Source: Spirometra erinaceieuropaei (Eukaryota > Platyhelminthes > Cestoda > Diphyllobothriidea > Diphyllobothriidae). From it: a DNA stretch of 64,000 nucleotides. Each line of letters starts with the position of its first letter. The first letter of the stretch is position 1. The notes beneath the pieces were generated by a model. The model had not been told where the DNA came from and ran no database searches. It saw nothing but the letters and a program-made list of their open reading frames with translations. Location: contig CACRXP010000380.1 of the NCBI GenBank assembly GCA_902702965.1, forward strand, positions 112,046 to 176,045. The letters are read 5' to 3'. The position numbers were made by a program, and so were the translations under genes. Below are positions 1 to 11,755 of the stretch, one piece after another.

Positions 1-1231
1 GGTGGTGACCTGGGGTCTGCGTTCAGCGCTGTCGTTCTCTGACGACATCATCGTGGACGCAGTTTCGATTTACTATCCAGGAAGCTGGTTGGTGACTGGT
101 CCAGTATTCAATCTCACACACTGCTTTCGTCGAAAACAGGTCGCGGCGTTCTGGTCTCGCGGCGCGTAGGCAGCTCAACAGGCGTCCGTTACGTGGTCCA
201 TTGCAAATATACGTGGTCCTTTCGCGGACAGAGAGGCAAAGGGCGGCGCGGGTGATGAACCGATTGTGTTCTGCGCAGGCCTTTGCAGTTGCTGCCTCAC
301 ATTCCACGACGATAAGGCACTTCCTCCTAGACCTCATGGTCTGTGCCTATGTGCTGAGATATAGGTGTACAGAACTTCGCTGAGGGTCAGGACTTGGCAT
401 TGTCAGAGCGTACATGCTAATGATGGGGGCAGGAGGGGACGAATCTCTCCCCGCGGACTGATTTTTTTGTTTTGATGAGGCGATCACTGGTGGTCGGCGG
501 AAGTGAAGCACTTTTTCCTATTACGGCCGCCCCTGTATGGGGGAGTGTCAATGAGGACGGCAATACGCACTTTGTGTTGAGGCTGACAGAGGGAACTTAG
601 AAGAGTCCCTCTTTCTGGTTGGTTGTTGTCCAAACGAGAACTAAATCGCTGGCGGGGGGAGAGGATGGAAACGAGTGATGTTTCTGCTGTAGCCGCGTGT
701 AGTACATCCAGAAGCCATGCTCAGCTGTGGTTAGGGTGGTTTTTGAGCCCCTTCCCCCTGAGTAGGACATCCCAGATGACTGCCGAGTTCTATTACGGCT
801 TACGGACAACGTAGTGTGGAAACGACCCGAATTGGTCTGAGCCACCTACGCGATTGCACTTTGTCCTCTCTGTGGGAGATTTTATGGAGGAGGGGAGACA
901 AGACGGTGTTAATGGGATTGGCCTCGGAAGTGGCTGAGTGGTAAAAACTAGCTGTACGCGGAGTTATCGCGAGGACTTGCGCAATACCGATCTCTCTCTT
1001 CGCAGTCACACAGCGGTGCGGTAGCAAGACCGTCGGCGGTTGACGGTTGAAATGGGGCGCAGTGGCTGGCCTCGCTTATGCGTAACACAACATGGCTGAT
1101 AACTTCCTACTCCAAAAGTCGAGCTATACAAACGGCAAACGTACAAAAGGGCAAAAACGCTAGTAGAGGTTTTTAAAGCCGAAAAGAACGCTTCTTTATG
1201 TGTGGAATTTGAGGAAAACATAACAGAGGAG
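1..1231. other. Non-coding, probably DHPS intron
   Basis: No exon, RNA gene or repeat is recognised here. Because DHPS runs right to left from its first exon at 2004-1783, this stretch is inferred to be part of its first intron or later introns. The short open frames have no splice context or recognisable motif. A tRNA A-box-like string occurs near 930 but has no matching B box. Confidence 0.4.
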
Positions 1232-1488
1232 GGTCAGATGTGGTTATGTAGCCCCATCTTAGTTAAACAAACCTCAGTCGCCTGCAATACGGGACCGGCG
1301 TTAATTGAGTTTTTGCAGATGGGGCCCGGGAACGCACAGGCGACGAGGTCAAACAATTGCATGTAAAAGAGAAGCTATTGGGGATGCGCGGTTGTGCTTT
1401 GAGTGATTGAGAAATAGCTGCCCTAACCACTAACCCTAACCCAACAGTGTTGTGTACATCAGGTGGGGCTACATAACCACATCTGGCC
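1232..1488. mobile_element. MITE with ~27-bp terminal inverted repeats, copy 1
   Basis: The left end reads GGTCAGATGTGGTTATGTAG and continues into CCCCA. The right end is its reverse complement with about one mismatch over the first 25 bases. A second copy at 19959-20217 matches along nearly its whole length, including the internal block with CGCACAGGCGACGAGGTCA. There is no open frame, so it is non-autonomous. The CCCTAAC string near 1435 belongs to the element and is not a telomere. No convincing target-site duplication is seen, so the superfamily is not assigned. Confidence 0.75.
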
Positions 1489-1782
1489 CAAAGGAGTTGT
1501 GTGTGCATACTTTCTGGGAGATTAAAAACCGGCGAAAAAAATGTCCACCACTTAAGATAATAAGTTGTACTGAAATTGTACTAAATTGCACTGACGTGAC
1601 GCTCAAAATAGGCTCCCCCAATTGTGTAATGTGTGAAAAGATCAGACGCGTCGGCTAATCAAACAGGCTGCGTCGAGGACCCCTTTCCCGGAAGGGTAGC
1701 GATACACCAGAATGACACCCCTCAACGGCGCCTCCGCCAAATAAAAAGGCAATTTAGCAAGCAGACATGGACGAAATCATAC

Positions 1783-2004
1783 CATTTCGTTGAGAACGTT
1801 GACGGCGCGACCGAAGTTGGTAGCCTGAAAACCGGTGGAGGCGTAGGACTGCAGCAGGGCCTCGTAATCGACGCCTTTGTTGAAGTCGTAGCCTTTGACT
1901 GTGACGTTGACACCCTCTGGCAGTGCCTTGCTGGGTTTCAGGACTGCCTCGACGAAGCCAGGAGGTCGTTCTCTGCTATCTCCAGAGCCACTGTTAGCCG
2001 ACAT
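1783..2004 (-). CDS. DHPS: Deoxyhypusine synthase, first coding exon
   Basis: This exon encodes the N-terminal 74 residues of deoxyhypusine synthase, the cytosolic NAD- and spermidine-dependent enzyme that converts one lysine of eIF5A to deoxyhypusine. The diagnostic blocks are GYDFNKGVDYEALL (about residues 38-51) and TGFQATNFGRAV (about 57-68), which align without gaps to the start of animal enzymes. The ATG at 2004 is taken because the upstream residues are short and unconserved, as in other animals. After codon 74 the sequence is ATG|GTATGA, a GT donor in phase 0, at the place where the family continues into the next conserved block. The remaining exons must lie at lower coordinates, and none is seen in 1-1782. 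Nothing in the exon is disrupted. The family call is secure; the exact donor is inferred. Confidence 0.9.
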
Positions 2005-3624
2005 CTACAAGAACAATGCATTGCCTCAAGGCATGACCGCTTGGTCACATAAAAAGATGGCACTGAAGGCAGGGGGAGTCCCCTCTAGACGAGCAGAAGT
2101 ACGCTCAGCCTAGATGAAAATGCAGTCGTTTCTGCGTAGGAATAAATTGTATGAATGGAATCGGCCGTTCAGGTTCCAGCTGTATGCATAAGTAGAGAAG
2201 ATCGTTCGATCACCAGAGGCGTTTCTTCATTTGACTGAGTTTCCAAACTCGCGCAGGAGTGCATCGCCAGAGGTAAAGGCGGCAACGGAACGAACAAAAG
2301 TCATAGAGGGCTATGAGCCAATCAAACATCAGTGGCTGTGCAGGGTTCTGTAGGCCGGCTCCAGATCGATACATCGATCGACTGAGTTCTCATCCGAGGC
2401 CAAGACCTCGAGCAATTATCAGTTTGTTTTGATTCTGGCGCAGACGATTATCTTGGTGGGTGGGAAGTTAAACTAGTGGCTCCTTCTGAAACAGTGTAGG
2501 CACAGCCATTTGTGATAATCTGTCACCTCGTCGCACAGTCAGTTTACGTTCGCGTATGTGCGATCCCAGCATGCGTTTAGTCAGACCTTTGTAGTTAAAA
2601 GGACAGTTTAGGCAGGGTGCATGATACCCTTCACTCGACTACTCATTTTGATTTTAACTGTCCTTGATTCTCATGATCTAGCCGTGCATAGTGGCTTTGG
2701 GCCGACGTGAAATTTCAAAGCAATTTAAAAGCTTAGACAAATAAAGAAATGATTCCGATGATAGGCCAATCCTCTTTCTCCTTCCCTTCTCACGAATTAT
2801 ATGCTCCAAACCAATTTGCAAACACGGGACGGCCTGTGTTACTCACGAAACCATCGACATACACGTAGCAGTGCCGTTCACTGAACTGGTCTGATTGCTG
2901 TAAGGAACACGCACGTCCCGTTTCGTCAAGGAGATCAAGCCCAAGAAAAATTAATCCACGGTTGGCTGATCACCGTCACTTAGCCGACCACGAAGTCCTT
3001 AGATCGGAACAGCAAAGCAGAACACGACGTGAGCATTCAATCTTTGAATCAGAGCGGATCGACGAACGTCATTCCCTGGGTTGTTTCGGCTTAACTAAAC
3101 GACAATAGCACGCTTCAGGTTAGGTTTGGACTCTGACCACTTACAACATTTCCGCACACAAGGCTACCTGACAGCCCCATTGCTCCAAGGGGCGACGCCC
3201 ATCGCGGACCCGACGGAGCGGTCACAGCACCCGCGACTTGTGCGTAAATTAGCTTATGGTGAATTGTTGGGCGGTCGCTCCTGTGGTGCAAAACACAGCC
3301 GTCATTAGCGTGTAACCGTTTGAGGTATCCCACTGCTGTATCCTTTGGTGGGAACATTAAGCAAGATGCTCAGAAGTCGCAATCAAGCGTTACGCAGACT
3401 CCACGGCGAGCCATTATGGTCCCGCGTCGATTTACGTTAGTTGATTCTTCAGTGAAAAGTCGGCCCATCTGCTGTTTGACCGCGTGGGTCCATTAAGATG
3501 GTCAGTCACTGCGCGCGATCAGATGATTGACCGGCTCGGACAGTGGACTGGTGTCTGGGAGGGGGGATGGTGAGGGCATCTCTGAAGGCTGTGTCCCCAT
3601 GGCACCCAGCGCATATTCCTCACT
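2005..3624. other. Upstream of DHPS; no gene recognised
   Basis: This is the presumed 5' flank of DHPS. No TATA box, exon or RNA gene can be argued for. At about 3170-3310, read on the minus strand, there is weak similarity to the interspersed repeat called family A here (shared string near CATAAGCTAATT). Confidence 0.35.
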
Positions 3625-3905
3625 ATAAACAGTCTGATGCGCTTTCAGACTATCGCGGTGCATCAGAAGTCAGGGCTTAGAAGGCTGCCAACTGACTGGG
3701 TAACTCGGTTCTCTCAGGATGGAGAGTCCGGCTGAAGTGGAAGTGTCTTTGTGGCAATCCAACGCAGGTAGGATCCAAGCTCCCTTGTTATTTTGGTAAA
3801 GTCCTGATCCACCGTACGTGGAAAGGGCGCGTGGCACGCGTAGACATGTCTTTTAACTTTACCAGACAACTTGTCCGATCCCATCTTTGGCGTCTTGACT
3901 CTGAT
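3625..3905 (+). repeat. Interspersed repeat family A, copy
   Basis: Collinear matches to 47945-48250 occur in the same order: CAGTCTGATGCGCTTTCAG, then AGGCTGCC, then GTGGCACGCGTAGACATGTC, then CTTGACTCTG. Both copies are decayed and carry no long open frame. The element type is unknown. Confidence 0.5.
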
Positions 3906-4457
3906 GAGTGAAAGACTGCAGCAGATGCAGCGTAAATCTTCCACCATTACAAACTTATTGACGCGCAATTCACCGTCCCTGAGTCCACCCCACGCTGTGG
4001 GGCATACGGAGGACATCGTCGGGAACGACGGCCGAATTCTCATAGGCCCGCGTCGGCGGTTTCTGTCAGGAGTCTGGCAAATAATGACCTCGAATAGGTA
4101 TTTTATGATCTCCAAATTATTAGTCTTCGGAAAGAACAGTCTGTGAACCATACTAATCCTCAATTTTAAGGACTCAACGAACCCGAACTGACGGTGGAGG
4201 ATTCAAAGGGAGTCGTGCCTAAATCCTAGAAGGAGCCCTTCAAACTGATTTTTACGGCACGCAAAAGTTGTAGTAGGAAAGAAAAAATCACTGCGTAGTA
4301 TGTACATTCACATAAGAAAAATAGCAATTACAGAAATCAAAAAGTGGAGGTGATATAACGTGAGTGTATTTCGTAATACAATCACAGTGGCAGTGGAACC
4401 GGAAGAGACGGCTAAGTTAAAAGGGCAGAACGGGGAGGGGGGGGGTCAGGCAGGACT
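3906..4457. other. 3' flank of MRPS28; nothing recognised
   Basis: Sequence downstream of the MRPS28 stop codon on the minus strand. No AATAAA signal is evident on that strand close to the stop, so the transcript end is not placed. Confidence 0.3.
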
Positions 4458-4814
4458 CTAGTCCAGTTTCCAGTGCTCTGAGGAGACCACATTTCGGTTG
4501 TCGCGGACAGGTAAGAACGAGGAGCTTGACTCCTCGGAGATGGGGATGAAACCGGAGTTTAGGGAGGCTTCAGATTGAGGAACCACCTGACCGCGATAAG
4601 GCCCCAAGAGGATTGCATCGGCCTCATGCAGGCTGATGGCCTTGGTGTTGATCATGAACCGATTGGCCATCTCGGGATCACGCAGGCGAATGCGAACGAG
4701 GCTGCCTCGAGGGTAAAATTGGCCCTGGGGCTGCGGGCAGACGGCGTGAAACTTTCCACCAAAATCGATGTAGAGGTCCGTGTCGTTGGCGTTTTCGATG
4801 ACTACACCGATTAG
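4458..4814 (-). CDS. MRPS28: Mitochondrial ribosomal protein S28 (bS1m), last exon
   Basis: This exon encodes the C-terminal 118 residues of the mitochondrial small-subunit protein MRPS28/bS1m. The S1-like signature DLYIDFGGKFHAVC, the following LVRIRLRDPEMANRF and ISLHEADAILLG match animal family members in order. The open frame continues upstream to 4895, but the true exon start is placed at 4814: the minus strand there reads CCCTTTTTTCCCCAG|CTAATC, a polypyrimidine tract and AG acceptor, and conservation begins exactly after it. The reading phase at the acceptor is 0. The stop is TAG at 4458-4460, and the tail after the conserved block is short and serine-rich. The neighbouring upstream exon at 7195-6996 also ends in phase 0. 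The call is based on recognised family motifs. Confidence 0.88.
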   Translation of the reverse strand, partial: LIGVVIENANDTDLYIDFGGKFHAVCPQPQGQFYPRGSLVRIRLRDPEMANRFMINTKAISLHEADAILLGPYRGQVVPQSEASLNSGFIPISEESSSSFLPVRDNRNVVSSEHWKLD

Positions 4815-6995
4815 CTGGGGAAAAAAGGGCCAGACAGTAAGCTGAGCTGGCAAGTCGAACGGCTGCATATTGGTTTTTAGGTTGTTTGTCAACACCTACT
4901 AGATCTTATCTAGTCCGGGCTTTCCGCTCCGTCGGATGTTAAGAGGAGGGTCAAACTCAGGTGAACGTGGGTATAAGTAGTGAGGACTGAGAATTGCCAC
5001 TGGTTACGGGCAGGTGTCTCGTCAAATATTTGGCGGGTAAGAGGACCTCCACTTCCTTCACCTGGAAGGCGAGATACGTAATGGTTAACCGGTGCCTAGC
5101 ATAGATCAGAACCGTGCCATCGATTGGTTACCATGACCTCCAACCTTAGCAACGCCAAGATTGCCAACAGTACGGTCTGTAGAAAAGACAAGCCCTCACC
5201 CAAAGTGAACAGACGACTTGGTATAGTACGTAATTTTAACAAGTAGCAATTATTTTTACTTTTTAGCTACGAGGATGCAAGACGCCAAACGGTCGGACAT
5301 ACTCGAAACCATGTCTGACTGTGGCGAAATAACGTTTCGGCCATAGACGGCATAGAAAACTCTTGTTGAAAATATCGTCATTTACTGTGCAAAGAACTGA
5401 GAATTTTGAAAGCAGCAAAATACCATTTCAACGGTAGAGAGATGATTGATACCTCGCGTTGTTTGAAGTTCCCCAACTGCACAAAAGTGCTCTCACGAAA
5501 CATCTTCGCGAAGGACTTTGCAGGCGAGTCGGATACAAACTTCTTGCACTTGACCTCCTTAAGAAAACGATTGGAAGTCCATGGAACCAGTCGGGGAGCA
5601 GAAATACGACGGCGCTTTGTGTCCGTCTAGGGGAGAGGGCAGTGAAATGGAATACCTTGAAACCACTCACTGAAATCAGCGACCACAGAGAGCTATTAAA
5701 CAAAGCGGTAACTTTGGTGCGAGGGTCGGAGAGCAAAATACCTAGGCACAGAGCGGGATTCTTATCATTATTACATCCACAGGAGAATGAGCGTATGAAA
5801 AGACTTTGAGAGAATTGGCAAAGAAATTTCGGGGCGAAATGTCTTCGAGAACTTCTTTTGTAAAAAATGAACTTGAAGATTATAAGGTGGAACACACAAA
5901 AGAAAATTCTTCGAACCTGCAGCATCTGTTAGCAGGTTGAGAGTCGGAGGCGAGATCGAAACTTATCGCCAAATTTACGGTGACTGATAATGAGTCACGC
6001 TTGGGCACGAAAGGGCGAGAGCTTAACTGGGAAAGAGATGAGACAGGAATGCCTATGTTCTGATTTCCTTTCCATCAGCGACCAAACATAACCGAACCCC
6101 AGATCAGGAGAATCAACTGAGATTGTTGCCTCGGGTGGAACGGAAGGTGCGTACTCCGTCCGGTGATTAGGCCGGGTCGACGAGTGTCCCCCTCTCCCCG
6201 AGTAACTACACTTAACGACAAGTTCAGAAAATCTCCGATATGCGTTAGAATCGGTACTGTTATTGTTTGACCATTTAAAGCTGTTCCAGCCGGGCGTTGA
6301 CTTAGGCGGACAGTGTTCTGAGTGCTAGTCTAACCAGCTGTATAAGCATTTTTTTCTAAGTCACGCCGCAAGTGGTGCAATTTTTGACGAAGTCAAGAGA
6401 TTTTTTATTAACATACGGGGCCACAACAACCTTTCGACAGTTGCCGCCATTTCGTTTGACTATGCGACCCTCAGGGAGGTCATGAATTGTTTACGGCAGG
6501 CCGACAATTTCATTCACTTTTGAGATCTGCCTAGATTGCTGCGAATTTGAAAAAAGGACAAGTATTATGAAGAGGGCAGCATTTGCTTACGTCAACAATT
6601 CTCGAAAAGGCGTTTTAGTTGTTTTTTGTCACCTAAATGGGCAATAATAATAAGAGGAGGATGAGAAATGAAGAGGAGGAGGGGGGAAGACAAGCAAATA
6701 GCTCGTTTTGTATGGCATTTTTCCGATTACACGACATAAATCAGCGACCTATGAGCTAAAGCAGACAAACGATGTTGGACGGAATAGTACTGGGAGTTGA
6801 ACTCCCCAGACCAGGTTTGTATCAACATACCGTTGTGTGCAGGCCCTGTGGGCTTTCAAAAACTTGTCACAAATGTTGTTATTTTCGTGGTTCATTTCCA
6901 ACAGACCAAATGTACCGAAGATAGATACAGGTAGGTCTTTTTCAAATAGACAAACTGGGGCTACGAAGGAAGGAACGGTTATGAGCAGAACTCAC
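4815..6995 (-). other. MRPS28 intron(s)
   Basis: This lies between two MRPS28 exons and is bounded by a GTGAGT donor at 6995 and a CCCCAG acceptor at 4815. In animal proteins a short conserved stretch (in human, FASMLRHS) precedes the DLYIDF block and is not found in either exon. A small phase-0 exon may therefore sit inside this interval; I could not locate it. The open frames at 5406-5925 have no recognisable motif. Confidence 0.5.
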
Positions 6996-7195
6996 CTCCT
7001 GGGCGTCAGCCTTCTTTGGTATGACAGGAACTTCCTGCGCCTCCACCTGTTTCGATCTGAATTCCGCCTCCGGCGGTGGTACTGCGGCCTGAACACTCTC
7101 CTTGGCTATCTGTTCCGCCTTTTCAAAGAAGCTAGTCAGTTTTTTAACATCGAGCCCAGTACCACCGTCCTTGTTGGCACCGTTTCCACCATTGT
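6996..7195 (-). CDS. MRPS28: MRPS28, upstream coding exon
   Basis: Read on the minus strand, TTTCGACAG|ACAATGG gives an acceptor and CAGGAG|GTGAGT gives a strong donor, enclosing a 200-base open stretch. It starts with two bases of a split codon and ends in phase 0, compatible with the exon at 4814. The product is acidic and alanine/lysine-rich, with a probable helix around KKLTSFFEKAEQIAKES. That resembles the poorly conserved N-terminal helix of MRPS28 before the S1-like region. It is assigned to MRPS28 by strand, phase, spacing and this weak similarity. The first exon with the mitochondrial targeting peptide was not found. It could instead belong to another gene. Confidence 0.55.
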
Positions 7196-10100
7196 CTGTC
7201 GAAAGGAGTAAAACTTGAGGCTTTGGAAGACCGAAGAGGAGGTTCCGAGTTAGTTTCCGGCTGCGTGGTTAATAAAGGGTGATTCAGATTACAGGAGGTG
7301 TTTGACTTCAGTCGTCAATGATGGCATAAGCACAGTGGGCACGGCCTTTGCAATGATGATATAGGTGTTGCAGATTGTGAAACCGTGTTCTGAGAAAGAC
7401 GATTACTCATCTTCGATTTTACCCACCAATGTTCATTTGGTGGATGTCCCGAAGATTGTCGAGGGATGTTATCAGCCGACCCAGACAGTTTCACGGAGGC
7501 AAATCAGCAACGATATTTAAACACTCGCTTCCGCAAAGGCTGTCTTCCGTCTTACATTCTCCCAACATAAAATGTCGACTCGATAGTCTCAGAGATTTTG
7601 CTATTAACAGGGGGTTCAGGTAGGTTTGGATGTTGCTGTCCCAGACGTCGATTATCTCAATAATATCATTCAAGTTGAGAAAACAAAGTCTGCTCTCAAG
7701 AATATGGTCGATGACAATTCATTCCCTTCCCTCTCATATCCATATTGACTTGAGCTGAACGGTAACAACAGCAGAATAAAAGAGGAATCATCTCATGGGC
7801 AAGCCATTAATTGTTAAGGGAAAAACTGTGACGACAAGGGAGTTCCGGTTTTCTATTAAATTTAGAGGCAGTCCCACACCCCCTTATTTTACCCGTTTTC
7901 GACACCCCGCTTCAATTTCGATATCTATTCCCGCGAAATCATCAATATCCGGGTATAAGGAGGTTTTTGTTACGAGACTGAAGGAAGCAACAGGCGTATA
8001 ACTTCTAAGGAATAATCAATTTCTCGGCTATCGATATATAAATGCATGCAGAAAGATGAAATACCTCAGCATTTAGGCCGGTTTGTATTGAAAGTCTGAC
8101 AGGTAGTACGGTAAAGGTCCGTATGACGTTCCAGAGAGATAAGCTGGCGTTTCAGGATCTATCAAACAGTGGATATTATTTTATGTATTCAGTAAAAGGA
8201 GCGAGACAGTATAATGGACAAGGTGAAATTGAACGTATAACAGGTGTTAATAAACCAACGCTAATAACAAACGATAATTATTGGTTTGGCAGGTGGCACG
8301 CACGCGCCTGCGCACCCCTAGATTTTGTATAGAATACATCCCTTCTGTCGATGCGTCCCTTCCCTTACTACTAGACAATTTGACCCTGGTGAGAACTGTT
8401 TGGCGCCCAATGTAGCAGCCGCAATGTCACACAGTCCGCAGCACTAGACTGAGCGTCATTTCACCAACAAGTGAAAATCTTTCTCAGAATCAACGCGTGC
8501 CACCCAAACTGCATGTGCAGTGGTCCGATAATCTCATACCTTGCTTCGCTGCGATCTTATTTTGTCCGATGTCAGGTGACAACGGCGGTTCCATGTAAAC
8601 GTCCATCTTCCACTTGCGGTTAGTAACGCTTCACACAGAACTCACGACTAACATCGAACGCGCATGGAAATACTAGCTCGGTCGGCCGATCGCAATTGTT
8701 TGTGCATGATCTAAGCGTCCAACGTTAGCACGCTAGCTTTTTGTCGTGTACTAGCTCGCGTCTGCGCAAGCTTCACTGGCCTAGCAGATTCAGCATCAAA
8801 CAGTCTTGTGCAGAATGTATCCCTGCTATGGGTGTCTTTTTCTCAATTTCGCTAATCGGGACCTGACCCTATGACTGCGATGGTTAAAATACCCCCATTA
8901 TATTATGCGCCATAAATTGGTGACGCAGAGGCGAGAATTACAAATATCTGGTTGGTTTATAGTGAATTAAGCTAGCAAGGACTTACAATTTCTACCCATG
9001 GGAGGTGCTGCAGCGAGACTGTGAAAAGGCGAAATGTGAGCCGCGATTAACGCTCTTGCTTCCGCGATTTGTGTACGAGGTATTCACAGGTAACATTAAA
9101 ATTAAAACATTTTTAGAATGTATTTAAAGGGCCCTTAGGTCGTAAAGCTGGAGTTTGACGGGTTTTACACGAAACGCTGTCCATCTCGACAATGAGACCT
9201 GGGGAGTGAATAGCATCGATAAAACACTAACCCTAACCGCGCAAACGGAACCGACAACAGCATCGAATGGATGTGTGCACGAGGAGTGAGTGGCCCTCGA
9301 AAACGACTCAGTCTATTAATTCAATTCTAAGCAAAGGCGTTTGGACATCAAGAAGACTAAATTGCACTATCTTCGAGTAGCCAGTCCTAAAAGTTATGAT
9401 TAAAAGGGTCGTTTAAAACTACAACAGGTCAGCGAGACCCCATACATTAACACCACATATGTTTACATATACAATTTAAAAGACAGACAGCTGACTTCTG
9501 GGGACGAAAGTCAGATTGAAATTTTTTGTCTACCCCATCTCCAATCTCACTGTTGCAAGCAAACACGGGGCCAATTAGCCCCATGTGTTAACACATGGTA
9601 AATGGTTAAGGCAAACGACAATAATTACGAACAGGGACAAAAAGTGCAAACTAATCGAAAATTGAGTGTCAGCGCTATTCGCTGTGTGTTTAGTTTAGGA
9701 GGAAAACTGTTGCATGGAGGTCTTTGCCGAGAGGCGAAATGGGGGGGGCATAGGTGAAGAGCGGGCGTGACCAAAACGAGGCTCCCCAATCAGGCGCTAC
9801 GGTGCAGAGCGCATATAAACAATGCGTGTCGCTCTCGGATGTCACGGGGTGATGTCACCGGTAGTACCTTCTGAGATTCATCCACAGCTAGGCCTGTGGC
9901 TGAAAAGTCCCAAGGTATTCTCACTCTAATCCGAGTTTATCGTCCGAGAATGCTACTGTGCGTTAGTTGGACCGATTTCTAAGGATTACGAAGACTAGTA
10001 TGACCGCCTAAGACCCACTAGACAGGGAACAGACCAAATGGACTAGCCGTACGTTAACGAACTTTTTAGGAGCCTCTGATGACAGAGATGCAACATTTAC

Positions 10101-10506
10101 GTAGGACGAAGCCTAACCGGTCTGCATTTCAGCATGCTGATATATGATACACGCAACAATGCAAAGCACCCCATGCTTCATGTAGTTCGGACGATAGATG
10201 TAAATTTCGAGGACCTCAAGTTTCCACCCGGTCATCAGCCGCAAAATGTCTATACACGAATATTAACCTTGTGGTGATTTACAAGTAGCTCGTCCACCTG
10301 TTGTCCCATTGCTTGGCCTTAAAATCATGTTCAGCCTCTTCTTTTTGCTGACGTATCCCAGAATTCTCGCTTGCAGGATGTTCGTTTTACTGGACGAAGG
10401 TGAAATCGGGCATTCTCGTTTTGGCTAAGTAGTATTTGTTGAGCCAGAAAAACTAGTCTCACGGTCATGCTTTCTCTCCACTAAGCACTTTTACGGTCCT
10501 AGACGT
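7196..10506. other. Over 3 kb with no recognisable gene
   Basis: Both strands were read. Short open frames (7429-7623, 7795-8001, 8123-8332) show no conserved motifs or convincing splice signals. The first exon of MRPS28 is expected somewhere here but was not identified. Composition is unremarkable and no inverted or tandem repeat stands out. Confidence 0.4.
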
Positions 10507-10700
10507 TCGATTTCATCTTGTCCACTTGGATTTAATTTGGCCATCACTTGAACGTCACATATATCCATACAGCATTGACTGTTCCACACGTTGGTCAGTT
10601 GCCATTCCAAACTTTGATACTTCAATAGGAAATGTCGCCAATGTCTTCCCGAATGGCTGGCTTTCCACATCTGGTGTGCTAGCCAAAATTACAGAACAAC
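10507..10700 (+). pseudogene. Ty3/gypsy-type integrase core fragment (fossil)
   Basis: The frame beginning HLDLIWPSLERHIYPYSIDC, followed by STRWSVAIPNFDTS and GWLSTSGVLAKIT, follows the pattern of the first part of the Ty3/gypsy DDE integrase core: HLDLVGPL, then a DRFTRWPEAIP-like block, then GWISRFGVP. The first catalytic aspartate (LDL) is present. The second aspartate region is not recognisable after KIT. No gag, protease, RT or LTR is visible nearby, so this is an isolated decayed fragment. The match is by pattern only. Confidence 0.5.
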
Positions 10701-10799
10701 CACTGTATATTACTCTGTCTCCAGCGACCTCGTGGGGCGTCTGCACTGTTAGCCTACCCAAGTCCGACTCGTTAGAATGGCGACTTCCCTCTTGTGTTT

Positions 10800-11755
10800 C
10801 ATGCATGTATGTATGTGTGTGTATTTGCAGGGTTGGGGTGTAAGGGTGTCCAGCGGTGGGTCCACGTGATGGTCGTAGTAGGTCGCTCACTTGCTTGCAG
10901 GTGCAGACTACACCTAGCCTCCATTTGCTGACATCCAACACTCGCCTGCGACTCCCAGAAGTTGGACTCTACCCAGCTGTCACACCTTGGTAACCGCCTC
11001 GACCGGCGAACTAAACCAGGTGAGGGTATCCGTGCGTGCGTCTGCGCGCAAAGTAATTTGGAATCCGGCGTCCGGATAGATCTTCGCGTCGGCATCGTCG
11101 AGACGAGGCTCCGTCTGGACCACCGCAGGAGGCGACAAGGTAAGTGAAACTTCGGGCAAGCGGATTTTGCTCTGTTTCTTTACTTGCCTGTTAGTGTTAC
11201 ATGCTGTGTGCTGCTCTCGCTATCTGCTCTGTGTCTGTTTGTCTGTGCTTCTCTCTACTAGTAGCTAGCTCTTATTGTGCTGGACTTCGTATGTTACCTT
11301 GCTTATTGCTGTCCCTGCCTGATGGCTCTGTCTGCTTGTCCATCCTAACCGTAAGTCTTATAGCGTTTTGTTAGTTGTATCTTCCCTCCTCCTTAGCCCC
11401 CACCCCCCCCCCCCCTAAAGGTCCCAGGTTCATTCGGGTAGTTCCCTCACTAACGCAAATCCATGGCTCATGGTCGAGTTTGGCAGCCGTCTGGGATAAC
11501 AGGGCAGCCCTATTCTTATGGTGTACTGTCTGTCCCCGCGAGGACGAAGGGGCTAGAAAAGGTGCCTTAAAAATTGTTAGGAACCACGCGGTCTGTATGC
11601 TGGCCGTGTCCGCAGGCAAAAAACACATGGTTGAAACAGCCAAAACTGAAACAACACCCATCTCCCTCTTCCTCTTCCTGCCTATTCTTCTTCTTCTCTC
11701 GCTCCTCCTCCTCCTCCTCCTCCTCCTTGCCGCCTCAATCGGCAGACTGGTAGGA
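10800..11755 (+). other. 5' leader of the non-LTR element, with splice-like signal
   Basis: This stretch precedes the endonuclease frame. At 11124-11139 it holds CGCAGGAGGCGACAAG followed by GTAAGT (donor-like, GT at 11140). The same block recurs inside the element's own coding region at 12671-12690 and, on the minus strand, at 53680-53660 in the second copy. Pyrimidine-rich runs, a C15-17 homopolymer (about 11399-11417) and a (CTC)n tract (about 11698-11728) follow. The 5' boundary of the element is not determined. Confidence 0.5.

Noticed and set aside
1424..1442. Telomere-like CCCTAAC units
   Set aside because: Only two to three imperfect units, lying inside a MITE whose second copy has a similar string.
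1..1782. Second exon of DHPS
   Set aside because: No block matching the next conserved part of the family was found on the minus strand; it probably lies outside the window.
5406..5925. Overlapping open frames on both strands as a possible gene
   Set aside because: Inside the MRPS28 intron, no recognisable motif, composition like flanking DNA.
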